Program-made: the position numbers and the translations under genes
Notes under the pieces: model-generated
Databases searched by the model: none
What the model was told of the DNA's origin: nothing
What the model saw: only the letters and a program-made list of their open reading frames with translations
Origin: Chryseobacterium rhizosphaerae
GTDB taxonomy: Bacteria; Bacteroidota; Bacteroidia; Flavobacteriales; Weeksellaceae
DNA: 64,000 nt
Assembly (NCBI RefSeq): GCF_003385455.1
Contig: NZ_QNUF01000021.1
Span: 29,069-93,068 of the forward strand
Direction of reading: 5' to 3'
Shown: in pieces, positions 42,760 to 51,873 of the stretch
How positions within the stretch are numbered: the stretch's first letter is position 1
Layout of the letters: every line of letters begins with the position of its first letter

Positions 42760-43284
42760 ATGCAAGGACAAATTACATTATCTAAAAAGGAAAGGCATTA
42801 TCAGTTTTTTTATTTAATACTGATGCTTGTGATGTCTATGATTTTTCTGGGAATTATCTTTTTAAAAGGATTTGAATCTCCGTTTTCTGATGAAGATGTA
42901 AGAGGTATTCAGAACCTTGAGCAGAAAGCAGAATTTGAACAGCACCAAAAGATTGTGTTACCGATCATGGACAGCACTTACACAATGATCACCAAACTTA
43001 CAGACGAAGCCCCACAGCCTTTTGTGGAAAATAATATTCAGGTAGGTATTAACGATTTGAACAGCTACTTTAGCAACTATGATATTTCTGATATCCGAAA
43101 AGATGCTTACCCACAAATTGCCAAGTTTTACAAAATGTATTTTGAAGATAAAAAAGTGGTTTCAACGACTACAGAAGATATCAAGAGATTTGAAAAACAG
43201 GTTGAAGACTGCAGAATTGGCTTTAAAGATAAACAGAATAGACTCTATGAGCGTGAAAGCGCACTGAAAGCACGAACTCAATAG
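42760..43284 (+). CDS. Second TssO-like T6SS membrane protein
   Basis: This 174-residue protein repeats the architecture of the preceding one: a charged leader, a transmembrane helix (about 15-36, FFYLILMLVMSMIFLGIIFL), then a helical periplasmic domain ending in a coiled coil (DIKRFEKQVEDCRIGFKDKQ). Sequence identity to the first is low. It may be a second TssO or fill the TssQ slot, although TssQ is described as a lipoprotein and no lipobox is present. It starts 12 bases after tssO. Confidence 0.65.
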   Translation: MQGQITLSKKERHYQFFYLILMLVMSMIFLGIIFLKGFESPFSDEDVRGIQNLEQKAEFEQHQKIVLPIMDSTYTMITKLTDEAPQPFVENNIQVGINDLNSYFSNYDISDIRKDAYPQIAKFYKMYFEDKKVVSTTTEDIKRFEKQVEDCRIGFKDKQNRLYERESALKARTQ

Positions 43285-43335
43285 TCTGAAATAAAATATT
43301 AGGAACTTAAACAGAACACATCACAATTATTAACT

Positions 43336-44247
43336 ATGAATTATTTTCAAAAGAACAAAAAGAACATTATCATTGGTGTTATCGCAACATTGCTCATAGC
43401 AGCACTGGTTGCACTATGGCTGCAGAAAAAGGTGATTCATTCTGCGGATGATATTGTTGGGGTGGTTTATCCGTCCTCATTGTCTGTGGGAGATACACTT
43501 CTATTTGAAGATAAAACCCAATTTGCAAAAACCAAAAGATGGAATTTTGGAGACGGTACAACCTCTGACAAAAATAGTGGTATTCACTTCTACAACAGAC
43601 CGGGGTATTATCAGGTAAGCTTAATCGTTGACAACAAGTATACGAAATCTTTCCCTGTAATGGTGGCCGCAAGAAGCCTGCAGAAGGCCAAAGATACCTC
43701 AAAAATCAAATCAACCATTGAGGCCCCTATACAGGCGATGCAAAATGAAAACGTGCAATTTCGTGCCGTTTCTGAAGCTAAAAAGTTTGCGTGGAAATTT
43801 GGTGAAACAGGAAATATAGATTCGAAAGATAAGCTGGCAATTTATGCTTATAAAAAGCCGGGTGACTATCTGGTGACTTTATACAACGAAGAAACTCAGG
43901 AGCCTATCTATCACAATATCAAAATTATTCCTGCTTATAACTCTCTGGCAGAGGATGAAGTTTCTGTAGAAGATTCATACGCTAAGGTGGATAATGATTT
44001 TAAATATCACTTACAGCAGATTGCCAACGGGAACAGTTTCAATATGCACTACAACTACTTGTTGAAAACTTACCTGTGTAACAATGAAAACACAGTGGTA
44101 AAAGTAAATGACAGCAAAGTAAATAACTTCTATATGTACTGTGCAGGTCTTCAGTTTGACAAAAATACTGTGATCCAAACCGTAAAGGTGAATTTAGATG
44201 ATACACAAAACTGTGTAACTAAAGTAGATATAAACCAAAGCAAATAA
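43336..44247 (+). CDS. tssP: T6SS subtype iii protein TssP (PKD-domain membrane protein)
   Basis: This 303-residue protein has an N-terminal transmembrane helix (about 10-28) and a large periplasmic part. A PKD-like fold is clear at about 45-110 (SLSVGDTLLFEDKTQFAKTK, RWNFGDGTTSDKNSGIHFYN), and a second, weaker one follows (ENVQFRAVSEAKKFAWKFGE). A C-terminal Cys-containing domain ends the protein. TssP is part of the proposed trans-envelope complex of Bacteroidota T6SS; beta-sandwich PKD domains would span the periplasm. The name follows from domain layout and order next to TssR. Confidence 0.72.
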   Translation: MNYFQKNKKNIIIGVIATLLIAALVALWLQKKVIHSADDIVGVVYPSSLSVGDTLLFEDKTQFAKTKRWNFGDGTTSDKNSGIHFYNRPGYYQVSLIVDNKYTKSFPVMVAARSLQKAKDTSKIKSTIEAPIQAMQNENVQFRAVSEAKKFAWKFGETGNIDSKDKLAIYAYKKPGDYLVTLYNEETQEPIYHNIKIIPAYNSLAEDEVSVEDSYAKVDNDFKYHLQQIANGNSFNMHYNYLLKTYLCNNENTVVKVNDSKVNNFYMYCAGLQFDKNTVIQTVKVNLDDTQNCVTKVDINQSK

Positions 44248-44295
44248 TACCGTCCGGCACTGCCGGATGCGCCAATCATAAAAAGATAAAATAGG

Positions 44296-46701
44296 ATGAG
44301 AAATAAATTTCCTCTAGCAGCATATTATATAGGACTTTCAGTATTGTTGACGAGTTGCCAGGTAAAGCTTCCGTCAAAGAAAACTCCCGAACCATCTCAG
44401 TATGGAAAGGTAGATAACTCTACTGTTGTCAATGGATACCCCAAGAAATCTGTTCCATGGATTGTGATTTCAGACCGGTCAAGAAATACAGCGTATTTAG
44501 ATAAAAATGACGAAAAGTCATATAAAGAAGTTAAATTTTTAGAACCTTTAATGGTTTTAAAACATAGAGACGGAATGGTAAAGGTGGCCGAATACGTTCC
44601 GGATGCTTTAATGAAAAAAGTTTCATCAAAGTCTATTAAGACGTATGGCTGGATTCCTGAATCTGACCTTTTATTATGGAATAATTCTTTAAAAAGTGAA
44701 AAGACAGGATATCCTGTAAGAGTAGCCGTAGTGCCTAATAACAGCGAGGTGATCAGAAGTGCAGAAAGATACTATAAGAATGACTCTATCATTGTATTTA
44801 ATTCTCCAAGTCTTATTGAAACGGCCAACGTAAAGATTCCTAACGGACAGATGGTATACGTGTACAAGCAGGCTGAGAATAATAAAAGATTTTTGGTAGG
44901 TAAAAAACCTTCTCTTGATATAGACAGTATCAGTACAGGTCTTTACGGATGGGTGAGTTCTAACGTGATCTCTACATGGGGAGAACGTTCTGCTATAAAG
45001 TTGAAAAATACAACCGGAATTAATGATTCTGAACTAGGGATACACGAAGGCTATCCGGGTGGATCAGCATCAGATGCCACTAACAAAACGGCTATTTTTA
45101 TTTCAGATATCAACAAAAGATCACCTTTGGAAAATATTTATCCGGTGAATCTGCCTTTGGATGAAGCTCCGACTCCGGATATCAAAACAAAATATTTCAC
45201 CAATATTCTAGATTACAGTAAAAACTTTGTTTACAATGTGTTAGGGGAACCTATTTATTTTGACCGTTACAGGGAAATTACAGAAAGGGACAAAAATATC
45301 AATATTGTTTTTGCATTGGATGTAAGCGCACCGAATGCACCCTACGCACCTATTGTAAAATCATTATTACAGGATTTACAGCTTAGATTTGAAAAACCAT
45401 CTTATTTCAGTAACGTTAAGTATGGAGTGGTTTTATATAAAAATAACCCTTGTGGAAACAATACTTCAGTTTCAAACTTAAGTGCAGACTACAGTAAAAT
45501 CACTACATTCATTACTGAAAAAACGAATGAAATGAACTGTAACAGCAACAGTGGCTATCAACCGGTAGGAGAAGCGCTTACGGCTGCAGGAAACCTTCTT
45601 TCAAACGTTCCGGATGAAACGAATATTGTAGTGACTGTAGGAACTTCTGCTAACCAAAGCGGAAATATGTACAGTGTAATCAGTTCCCTTACCCAGGCTC
45701 AGGCAAGACTGATTATGTTCCAGACGAGCGCAAGATCATCAGATACTTATAATGACTTTGTATTGATGGCCGAAAATATTGTAACCAATACGGCGAAAAA
45801 TATTGCAGAGCTTAAAAAACAAAAGATCATCAATCAATATGATGTTCTGACTAAGAATAATTTCAGCCTTGTAGAAGGGGATGAAGGATTTTTCTCATTG
45901 GCTTATCCTAAGCAGAGTATGTCTCAGGGGTATGTTATTTTCCCTAAAAAAGGAGATGTTGCAACTCCGGGATACCTGAAAAAATCTGTGGATAGCCTGA
46001 TTTCTCAGGTAACTGCCGATAATTTGGCCATTGATCAATCGCTTAACGAATATTTCCATTCTTCCGTAGGAGCAGGGAAAACAGATGTTGACCTGAAATA
46101 TAAATATCTGTATCCGGGACTTACCAATCCTGTTTCTGCAGGAATTGCAGCCCAGCTGATCAACTATGGAAGTCCGTTCCTGGTAAAAGGATATATCCCG
46201 AAAGATTTAAAAGAGTTTACACCGGTCATCGAAAAAGGAATCCTTATTTCTGAAGCGGAATATGACAATCTGAAAGCTTTCTATACCGAAGTCTATAGAA
46301 ATACAGAAGCTGATAAACCAGGGTTTAACCAGGCAAAAGCCATTAAAGAATATGTAAAACTTCTGAAGAAATATAACCCAACGATAAAATTCCTTGACAA
46401 AGGAGCTCTTTATGAGCAGCCTATGTCTTATGCAATTGGAATGAGTACCGGTTTTGATCTTACAGAAGAAGAACTGATGGCTAAATATAAGCTTAAAGGT
46501 TGGAGGAAATCTAAAATTGTTCCTAATGAAACGGTGAAGAATTATTTCCATCACTATAAAGATCTTGCAGACAGAATGCTTGCCAACAGGAATAATCCTG
46601 CGGTGAAGATTCAGCAGAACGGACAGACATTCTATTGGCTTAATGAGTACTTTACACCTACCAGAATTCCAACAGAACAGCCGGAATACACTAAACATTA
46701 A
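44296..46701 (+). CDS. tssR: T6SS subtype iii lipoprotein TssR
   Basis: This 801-residue lipoprotein has lipobox VLLTSC (Cys21). The first 230 residues contain SH3-like repeats (WIVISDRSRNTAYLDKNDEK, YGWIPESDLLLW and YGWVSSNVISTWG). Residues about 335-480 look like a von Willebrand A fold (INIVFALDVSAPNAPYAPIV, DETNIVVTVGTSANQSG), although the metal-site DxSxS is changed to DVSAP. A helical C-terminal domain follows. TssR is required in Bacteroidota T6SS and is thought to lie on the outer-membrane side. It is the last gene of the operon, with a terminator after it. Confidence 0.78.
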   Translation: MRNKFPLAAYYIGLSVLLTSCQVKLPSKKTPEPSQYGKVDNSTVVNGYPKKSVPWIVISDRSRNTAYLDKNDEKSYKEVKFLEPLMVLKHRDGMVKVAEYVPDALMKKVSSKSIKTYGWIPESDLLLWNNSLKSEKTGYPVRVAVVPNNSEVIRSAERYYKNDSIIVFNSPSLIETANVKIPNGQMVYVYKQAENNKRFLVGKKPSLDIDSISTGLYGWVSSNVISTWGERSAIKLKNTTGINDSELGIHEGYPGGSASDATNKTAIFISDINKRSPLENIYPVNLPLDEAPTPDIKTKYFTNILDYSKNFVYNVLGEPIYFDRYREITERDKNINIVFALDVSAPNAPYAPIVKSLLQDLQLRFEKPSYFSNVKYGVVLYKNNPCGNNTSVSNLSADYSKITTFITEKTNEMNCNSNSGYQPVGEALTAAGNLLSNVPDETNIVVTVGTSANQSGNMYSVISSLTQAQARLIMFQTSARSSDTYNDFVLMAENIVTNTAKNIAELKKQKIINQYDVLTKNNFSLVEGDEGFFSLAYPKQSMSQGYVIFPKKGDVATPGYLKKSVDSLISQVTADNLAIDQSLNEYFHSSVGAGKTDVDLKYKYLYPGLTNPVSAGIAAQLINYGSPFLVKGYIPKDLKEFTPVIEKGILISEAEYDNLKAFYTEVYRNTEADKPGFNQAKAIKEYVKLLKKYNPTIKFLDKGALYEQPMSYAIGMSTGFDLTEEELMAKYKLKGWRKSKIVPNETVKNYFHHYKDLADRMLANRNNPAVKIQQNGQTFYWLNEYFTPTRIPTEQPEYTKH

Positions 46702-46722
46702 TTGTTTATATTTTATACTATT

Positions 46723-46752
46723 AAAAGCAGGAGTTATACTTCTGCTTTTTTT
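46723..46752 (+). terminator. Terminator after tssR
   Basis: AAAAGCAG (46723-46730) and CTGCTTTT (46742-46749) pair over 8 bp, ending in T7. The following stretch to 47071 holds no supported gene; a 17-codon frame at 46831-46884 was judged too weak. Confidence 0.75.
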
Positions 46753-47071
46753 GTTTGGGGGAGGAAGAGAGCCGAGATATGGTATATACTTAAGTTTGAA
46801 TAGGAATTTTTGCTTGAACGTTTATAGCAAATGGCAGCACCTATTAGAATGTATGGACACATCGAACTAAGATTTAAATATTGATTCATAATTCTTAATC
46901 AAACATAAAAAACAAATTGAGAGGTTCATTTTAGAGCTTCAAAATTTAAATTTTATGTCTTGAAAAGACTTTTATTTCTCTTTTAAGTGGAAAATTGCTT
47001 TTTTACTGAAAAAATGTAAATTACTTAAATCCTTTTACTGGAGGGAGTTATCTGTGTGTTGATAAATCTAA

Positions 47072-47166
47072 TGTCGTAGAATTACTACACAAAATCGTAG
47101 AACTACTACAATTTCTCAGATTTACATTCAAAAGTTTTTTTTAGAAAAAAAGACCCTCTATATTTG
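47072..47166 (+). promoter_or_regulatory. hcp1 promoter with two phased palindromic sites
   Basis: Site 1 is TGTCGTAGAATTACTACA (47072-47089) and site 2 is TCGTAGAACTACTACAA (47095-47111); their TCGTAG cores are 21 bases apart. A TATATTTG -7 box is at 47159-47166, 60 bases before the ATG. GTTTTTTTT replaces a TTG at the -33 position. The block of about 150 bases recurs before hcp2 and hcp3. Confidence 0.8.
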
Positions 47167-47218
47167 CTAAACAATCACCGAATCACAAAATATTATTAAC
47201 GATTAAAATTTACAAATC

Positions 47219-47626
47219 ATGGCAGAAAGAAATTCGAGAGGAATCTTAAAATTCAATGGAGGAGAAGGACAAAAGCTATTAAAAATGAAATATAGTGTAT
47301 CCAGATCTACCGATGTATCTGGACGTGTAGCATCAGATCCTTCTAACGCATTAATTAAGGTTACAGTAGAAGCTACTGAAAAGTCTGATATTCTTGAAAG
47401 TTTATTGAATGGTAAGTACAAACCTACAGTAGGAGAGATTACATTCAACAAATCTCACGAAGAAGGAACATTGATTACTTTAAACTGGCAAAACGGATAT
47501 GTTATCCAACACCAGGTAGAATTTGATGCTATTGACAGCAACAGTATGTTGATCAGTTTCGTAGTAAGTGCTGAAACAATCGACTACGGTACTTCTCAGT
47601 ATGCTGGACTTTGGCCAAGCAGTTAA
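47219..47626 (+). CDS. hcp: T6SS tube protein Hcp/TssD (copy 1)
   Basis: This 135-residue protein is the hexameric tube protein of the Bacteroidota T6SS. It reads MAERNSRGILKFNGGEGQKL and continues with YSVSRSTDVSGRVASDPSNA and a strand-rich C-terminus (SMLISFVVSAETIDYG). It fits the TssD family of subtype iii rather than the proteobacterial Hcp by sequence. The tube is fired inside the sheath and carries cargo. A terminator between it and vgrG1 keeps hcp expression high. Copy 2 differs at only a few residues (for example TVGEI versus TKGEI). Confidence 0.88.
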   Translation: MAERNSRGILKFNGGEGQKLLKMKYSVSRSTDVSGRVASDPSNALIKVTVEATEKSDILESLLNGKYKPTVGEITFNKSHEEGTLITLNWQNGYVIQHQVEFDAIDSNSMLISFVVSAETIDYGTSQYAGLWPSS

Positions 47627-47654
47627 AATTGACACATTATCACACATTCATACG

Positions 47655-47691
47655 AAAAAAGACTGTCCTTATCAAAGACGGTCTTTTTTTT
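47655..47691 (+). terminator. Terminator between hcp1 and vgrG1
   Basis: AAAAAAGACTGTC (47655-47667) pairs with GACGGTCTTTTTT, leaving a T8 tail. It sits 29 bases after the hcp1 stop and 110 before vgrG1. Confidence 0.82.
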
Positions 47692-47801
47692 CTAAGATAA
47701 AGCGTTAACGAGGATTTATTTTTATCACTTCCATAGGATATATTGAATGACTATTTCGTTAAATATTATTATCTTTAAACAAACACAAACACAAAATACA
47801 T

Positions 47802-49727
47802 ATGAGAACTGACTTAAACGGATCTTCCTTCCGTCCGTCACAAAATGCGGATGCCATATCCGAAAACCATCATGCAGGGATCAATCGGTTAGTAAAGTTA
47901 TCCTTGGTTGTGGAAGGTAAAATGATAAAATACTATAAACATTTCACTCTTAAACAAAGGGCAGATCATCATCATGAATTTACTCTTATCCTTGCCCATG
48001 ATGCATTGGAAGAACAGCAGAATCATACCCTTGAAGAAGCTAATAAATTTTTGGGAAAACGCCTCACAGCAGTTATTTCCTATAAAGATATAGATAAAAG
48101 CCCCGAAAGAAATTTTGTGGGAATTATTACCAAAGTAGGTTTCAGCCAGGATAAAATGAGCCTCGGAAATATTGTATTGTCCGGGTATAGTCCCACTATA
48201 TTATTGGATGGAGCTCCCCATATCCAAAGTTTTGGTGGAGGCCAGTCCGTTAATATGGGAATCATTGCGGCAGATGTCATCAAACAAGGGATTGATAAAG
48301 AGCGTTTTGATATAAGAATTGATACCAACGATTACTCCCAGATTATCTACAGCAGCCAATATGATGAAACCCATTACAACTACCTGGCAAGAATGGCAGA
48401 AGCTTACGGCGAACAGTTTTACTATGACGGAGAAGTTTTGCACTTTGGAAAACTTCCACCACAGAATAAACCGATCAAACTGATTTACGGAAGCAATGCC
48501 GATAACATTAAAGTAGAATTGAAAGCGGTACATACCAAGCCGCAATACTATGGCTACAACAGCAGTAAAAATGAAAAACTGACTTCTGGTGATACGCCCG
48601 TTGCCCATGTGGGAGATCTTGCCAAAACAGCATACAGTCACAACGAAAAAATTTATAAAACTCCTGCTCTTCAGGTAGCTCCTATAAAGGCATCTACCCA
48701 TTTGGATGTAGAAAATTCCCAAAAAAGCACCTCCGGAAGTGAAGCCGTAAGTGTATTTTCAGTCTCAGGATCTACAACTGTCCCTTTTCTGCACCCCGGC
48801 TGCGTGGTAGATATCCATATGAGAAGACCGGATAGCAATGAAACCTCATATTTTACCAAAGTGATGGTAACAGAAGCAGTACATGAAATTGATACCATTG
48901 GACATTACACCGGCAGTTTTGAATCTATAGCTGCCGATACAGGCTTCCTGCCGAAACCGGAGTTTACAGTGCCTGCCGCACAACCTCAGATTGCCACAGT
49001 CATTTCCAATGCCGACCCTGAAGGTCAGGGAAGGGTTCAGGTAAGATTCGACTGGCAGATGAATGACACGACTCATTTTATAAGAATGATGAGTCCTGAT
49101 GCGGGAGGAACTGATCAGATTACTCAAAACCGGGGATATGTAGCCATTCCTGAAGTAGGAGACCAGGTAATGGTTAATTTTGTTCACAGCCACCCCGATA
49201 GACCATTCGTTATGGGGGGAATGTTCCATGGAGGAATAGGCCTTGGAGGCGGAGCAGATAACCGTGTAAAATCGATCCAAACCAGAAGCGGCCACAGAAT
49301 AGTCTTTACAGAAGATGAAAGCATCATTATCACGGATAAGAGCGGAAATGAGATTCATCTGGATACTACAGGAAGCAATATCAATATTACCGCACCGGAA
49401 ACCATGACCCTGAATTGTAAGAATATGAATATCAATGTGATTGAAAGCATGAGTACAACGGTAGGGATGAATAAATCGGACAGTATTGGCCTGAATAATA
49501 CAGAAAGTGTGGGAGCAATGAAGCTGACTTCCGTAATGGGTGATGCAAGTACATTTATTACGGGAAAACTGACTGAAATTATTGAAGGAGATGTGCACAG
49601 TGAAACAAAGAAAGGACGGAATGAGATTTCTGAAAAAGAAATGAACATAAGTTCTAATGCTTCGATTAATAAACATGCACAGAAGGAAGTACAAAATAAT
49701 AGTGGGGAGAAATCTAAAGCACATTAA
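47802..49727 (+). CDS. vgrG: T6SS spike protein VgrG/TssI (copy 1)
   Basis: This 641-residue trimeric spike protein has the gp27-like region (about 20-370: HHEFTLILAHDALEEQQNHT, GFSQDKMSLGNIVLSGYSP, YDETHYNYLARMAEAYGEQF), then the gp5 OB-fold (about 385-480: DPEGQGRVQVRFDWQMNDTT, NRGYVAIPEVGDQVMVNFVH, RPFVMGGMFHGGIGLGGGAD). A beta-needle tail (about 485-641) with Asn/Gly/Thr/Ser repeats ends in a lysine-rich tip. The tail differs from that of copy 2. It stops 2 bases before the metzincin effector gene, which is probably its cargo. Confidence 0.9.
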   Translation: MRTDLNGSSFRPSQNADAISENHHAGINRLVKLSLVVEGKMIKYYKHFTLKQRADHHHEFTLILAHDALEEQQNHTLEEANKFLGKRLTAVISYKDIDKSPERNFVGIITKVGFSQDKMSLGNIVLSGYSPTILLDGAPHIQSFGGGQSVNMGIIAADVIKQGIDKERFDIRIDTNDYSQIIYSSQYDETHYNYLARMAEAYGEQFYYDGEVLHFGKLPPQNKPIKLIYGSNADNIKVELKAVHTKPQYYGYNSSKNEKLTSGDTPVAHVGDLAKTAYSHNEKIYKTPALQVAPIKASTHLDVENSQKSTSGSEAVSVFSVSGSTTVPFLHPGCVVDIHMRRPDSNETSYFTKVMVTEAVHEIDTIGHYTGSFESIAADTGFLPKPEFTVPAAQPQIATVISNADPEGQGRVQVRFDWQMNDTTHFIRMMSPDAGGTDQITQNRGYVAIPEVGDQVMVNFVHSHPDRPFVMGGMFHGGIGLGGGADNRVKSIQTRSGHRIVFTEDESIIITDKSGNEIHLDTTGSNINITAPETMTLNCKNMNINVIESMSTTVGMNKSDSIGLNNTESVGAMKLTSVMGDASTFITGKLTEIIEGDVHSETKKGRNEISEKEMNISSNASINKHAQKEVQNNSGEKSKAH

Positions 49728-49729
49728 TC

Positions 49730-51187
49730 ATGAGCCGAACAAGAATTGTAAGAGGTACTTATAATAAAATCTCTCATGAAGACCACAATATGTATTCTCA
49801 GGAGAATATTATTTCGCGTGCCTTTAAATGGTTTACAGAAAAAGGTGATAAAAAAGGGGTGAGTCATGGTACACCAAATGATCCTCCTCCTCCAGAAATA
49901 AAAGCAAAATGTGTTGTACATTTTCGTAGTAAAAATGGATGGAAAGGTGAAGAATATGGTTTTGACTGGATGAGATTAGGTGAAACATCCAATTTTGGTG
50001 ATGTTAATTATGAAGATATTGTAGCGAAGCAATATACAGATGCCACTTATGCCACATTAGAAAGAGATATTAATGAATATGATGGAAGTTTTAAAAAGGC
50101 TCCTACTTTATATTCTAAGCTAAAGCAGGTATATGGTGTATACAGTATTCCGTGGAAGAAAAAAGCGGATGGTACGCTTGAAAATTATTACTGCTCCTGG
50201 CTATCACTTTATCCTTCACAAATTAAAGATACTAAAACAAACCAGCTTACCGCTTCCAATTTTAAAAATACCAAAGCTATTTTAAGCCTGAATATTGAAG
50301 TTGATGAGGAACCGGATACTTTAAGATTTAAAGAAAATAAACTTTTCAAAATTTCTCCCATGGAGATTACACCTAAAACAAAAGGTAAACATGATCTTAA
50401 AGATTTTGTAACTATAGAATGTCTGGAAGAATTTTCAGATGATCAAATTATAGAAGTGGTTGCCGTTAAGAAAGACAGTGCTGGTCTTGAAGTTTCTGAA
50501 GTAGCGGGAAGATTAAACGTTTGGGCTAATCATGCTGCTAAAAGGAAAAAATCAAAAATACTTATTATTAATTTAGAAACCGATATAAATGGTAAAAAGG
50601 CAGGGAATTCTACTGGTCAAAAGGAATTATTTGAAAGTTACTTGAGACAAGCACTTATAGAAGCAGATGTAGAAACCGAAACTGTAGATGTGTCTGGTGA
50701 TGCTCATTTTCAGATTGGAGGTAGATATGTGATTGGAGGGAAAATAGCAGCTTATTATGAGCCTGCTGGCAATGCTCCTTCCGGATTTGTTGCACTACAA
50801 AACTATGCTTACAATAAAGTGAAAGAAAACTTAAAAAGTAATAATATTCCTGAAACAAAATATAACAAATACTATGTCGCTATTTATTTAGGTGAAAATG
50901 GAGGTTTTGTTGATGCATCAGGAAATGTTAAGGGGCTTAATGGATATAGTTCCGGCAAGTTTGTTGTATTATTTCCTTCAAAAAATGATCAAACGGCTGC
51001 TCATGAGTTTCTGCATAGTTTTGCATTACCTCATAGTTTTACCAATTCAGAGGCTGATGCAAAAGCACAATTTACTTATGAATATGCCAAAACAGAAAAT
51101 ATTATGGACTATTCCCATCACATTCCGGAAACACGTTACAGCCTTTGGAAGTGGCAGTGGATTATAGCCAATGATAATACAAAATAG
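49730..51187 (+). CDS. Candidate T6SS effector: metzincin metalloprotease with an N-terminal delivery-like segment
   Basis: This 485-residue protein has no signal peptide. A zinc site HEFLHSFALPH (His425-His435) fits HExxHxxxxxH (Gly replaced by Ala), with a Met-turn NIMDYS (Met459), so a metzincin-type protease is likely. Residues 1-55 (RTRIVRGTYNKISHEDHNMY, ... KGVSHGTPNDPPPPEI) look like a separate delivery segment: acidic/glycine strands ending in a proline linker. Residues 60-290 contain two beta-rich domains. It starts 2 bases after vgrG1 and is followed by two immunity-like lipoproteins. It probably acts in the periplasm of a rival, after delivery by the VgrG1 spike. Confidence 0.72.
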   Translation: MSRTRIVRGTYNKISHEDHNMYSQENIISRAFKWFTEKGDKKGVSHGTPNDPPPPEIKAKCVVHFRSKNGWKGEEYGFDWMRLGETSNFGDVNYEDIVAKQYTDATYATLERDINEYDGSFKKAPTLYSKLKQVYGVYSIPWKKKADGTLENYYCSWLSLYPSQIKDTKTNQLTASNFKNTKAILSLNIEVDEEPDTLRFKENKLFKISPMEITPKTKGKHDLKDFVTIECLEEFSDDQIIEVVAVKKDSAGLEVSEVAGRLNVWANHAAKRKKSKILIINLETDINGKKAGNSTGQKELFESYLRQALIEADVETETVDVSGDAHFQIGGRYVIGGKIAAYYEPAGNAPSGFVALQNYAYNKVKENLKSNNIPETKYNKYYVAIYLGENGGFVDASGNVKGLNGYSSGKFVVLFPSKNDQTAAHEFLHSFALPHSFTNSEADAKAQFTYEYAKTENIMDYSHHIPETRYSLWKWQWIIANDNTK

Positions 51188-51193
51188 AATTTT

Positions 51194-51820
51194 ATGAAAA
51201 AAATAATGTTTTTTTTAAGTTTACTAATAATCCTTTCTTGCAAATCACAAAATACAAAAAATATGTTGCCTTTAATTGATAATAATTTTGAAAAATTTGA
51301 TAATATCAGATATAATGAACTCCATCAGAACAAATCAAGTTCTGTTTATGAAAAACTAAATGATGGGACAATTATAGAAAGGATTAAAATAAAGTCAGGA
51401 TCTGCCTATTATGAATCACCTCCAAAATCATATTTTATGATTTTTAAAGATTTTTATCCCTCTGATAATATAAGAAAAAAAGGGCTGAAGTTTAATGTGT
51501 GGGGAGGTTTTCAAAAAGGTACTTGGTATGAATTTGATGAAAAAGGAAATTTAATAAAGGAAATAGATTATGATAAACCTTATCAATTTACTTTTGAAGA
51601 TATCTTAAGATTCTGTGAAAAAGAGGGGATTCCGGTAACGAAAGGCCCGGTATTGCAAAGCACAGGTTTTCATACCATCATTACCCGAAGAATGGAAAAT
51701 GAAAAACCTATTTGGGAGATAGAATGGCTTAAAAAGCCAAGTTTAGTTGAAAATATTATTTTAGATGGTATTTCCGGCAAAGAAATTTCGAGAAAAGAAT
51801 CGAAGTTTATTAACAATTAA
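51194..51820 (+). CDS. Putative immunity lipoprotein to the metzincin effector (copy 1)
   Basis: This 208-residue lipoprotein has lipobox ILSC (Cys17) followed by KSQ, so it would be membrane-anchored in the periplasm. I do not recognise the family; the C-terminal 80 residues (GTWYEFDEKGNLIKEIDYDK, ILRFCEKEGIPVTKGPVLQS) look like an alpha/beta domain. Its start is 6 bases after the effector stop, the usual arrangement for an immunity gene protecting the producer. A second copy follows, with nearly identical start and end but a diverged middle. Confidence 0.65.
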   Translation: MKKIMFFLSLLIILSCKSQNTKNMLPLIDNNFEKFDNIRYNELHQNKSSSVYEKLNDGTIIERIKIKSGSAYYESPPKSYFMIFKDFYPSDNIRKKGLKFNVWGGFQKGTWYEFDEKGNLIKEIDYDKPYQFTFEDILRFCEKEGIPVTKGPVLQSTGFHTIITRRMENEKPIWEIEWLKKPSLVENIILDGISGKEISRKESKFINN

Positions 51821-51873
51821 TGTTTGTTTTTACAGGAACAGGAATAACCGATAATAATATAAAACAGAGTTTT

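Noticed and set aside
46207..46698. Antisense frame of 163 codons at the end of tssR
   Set aside because: Shadow of tssR; no promoter and no recognisable domain.
46831..46884. 17-codon frame (MAAPIRMYGHIELRFKY) between tssR and hcp1
   Set aside because: Too short, no promoter or terminator of its own, no family resemblance that could be defended; possibly a relic.
48846..49724. Long antisense frame of 292 codons opposite vgrG1
   Set aside because: It is fully contained in a well-supported VgrG gene on the other strand, has low-complexity Cys/His/Phe-rich sequence and no start context.
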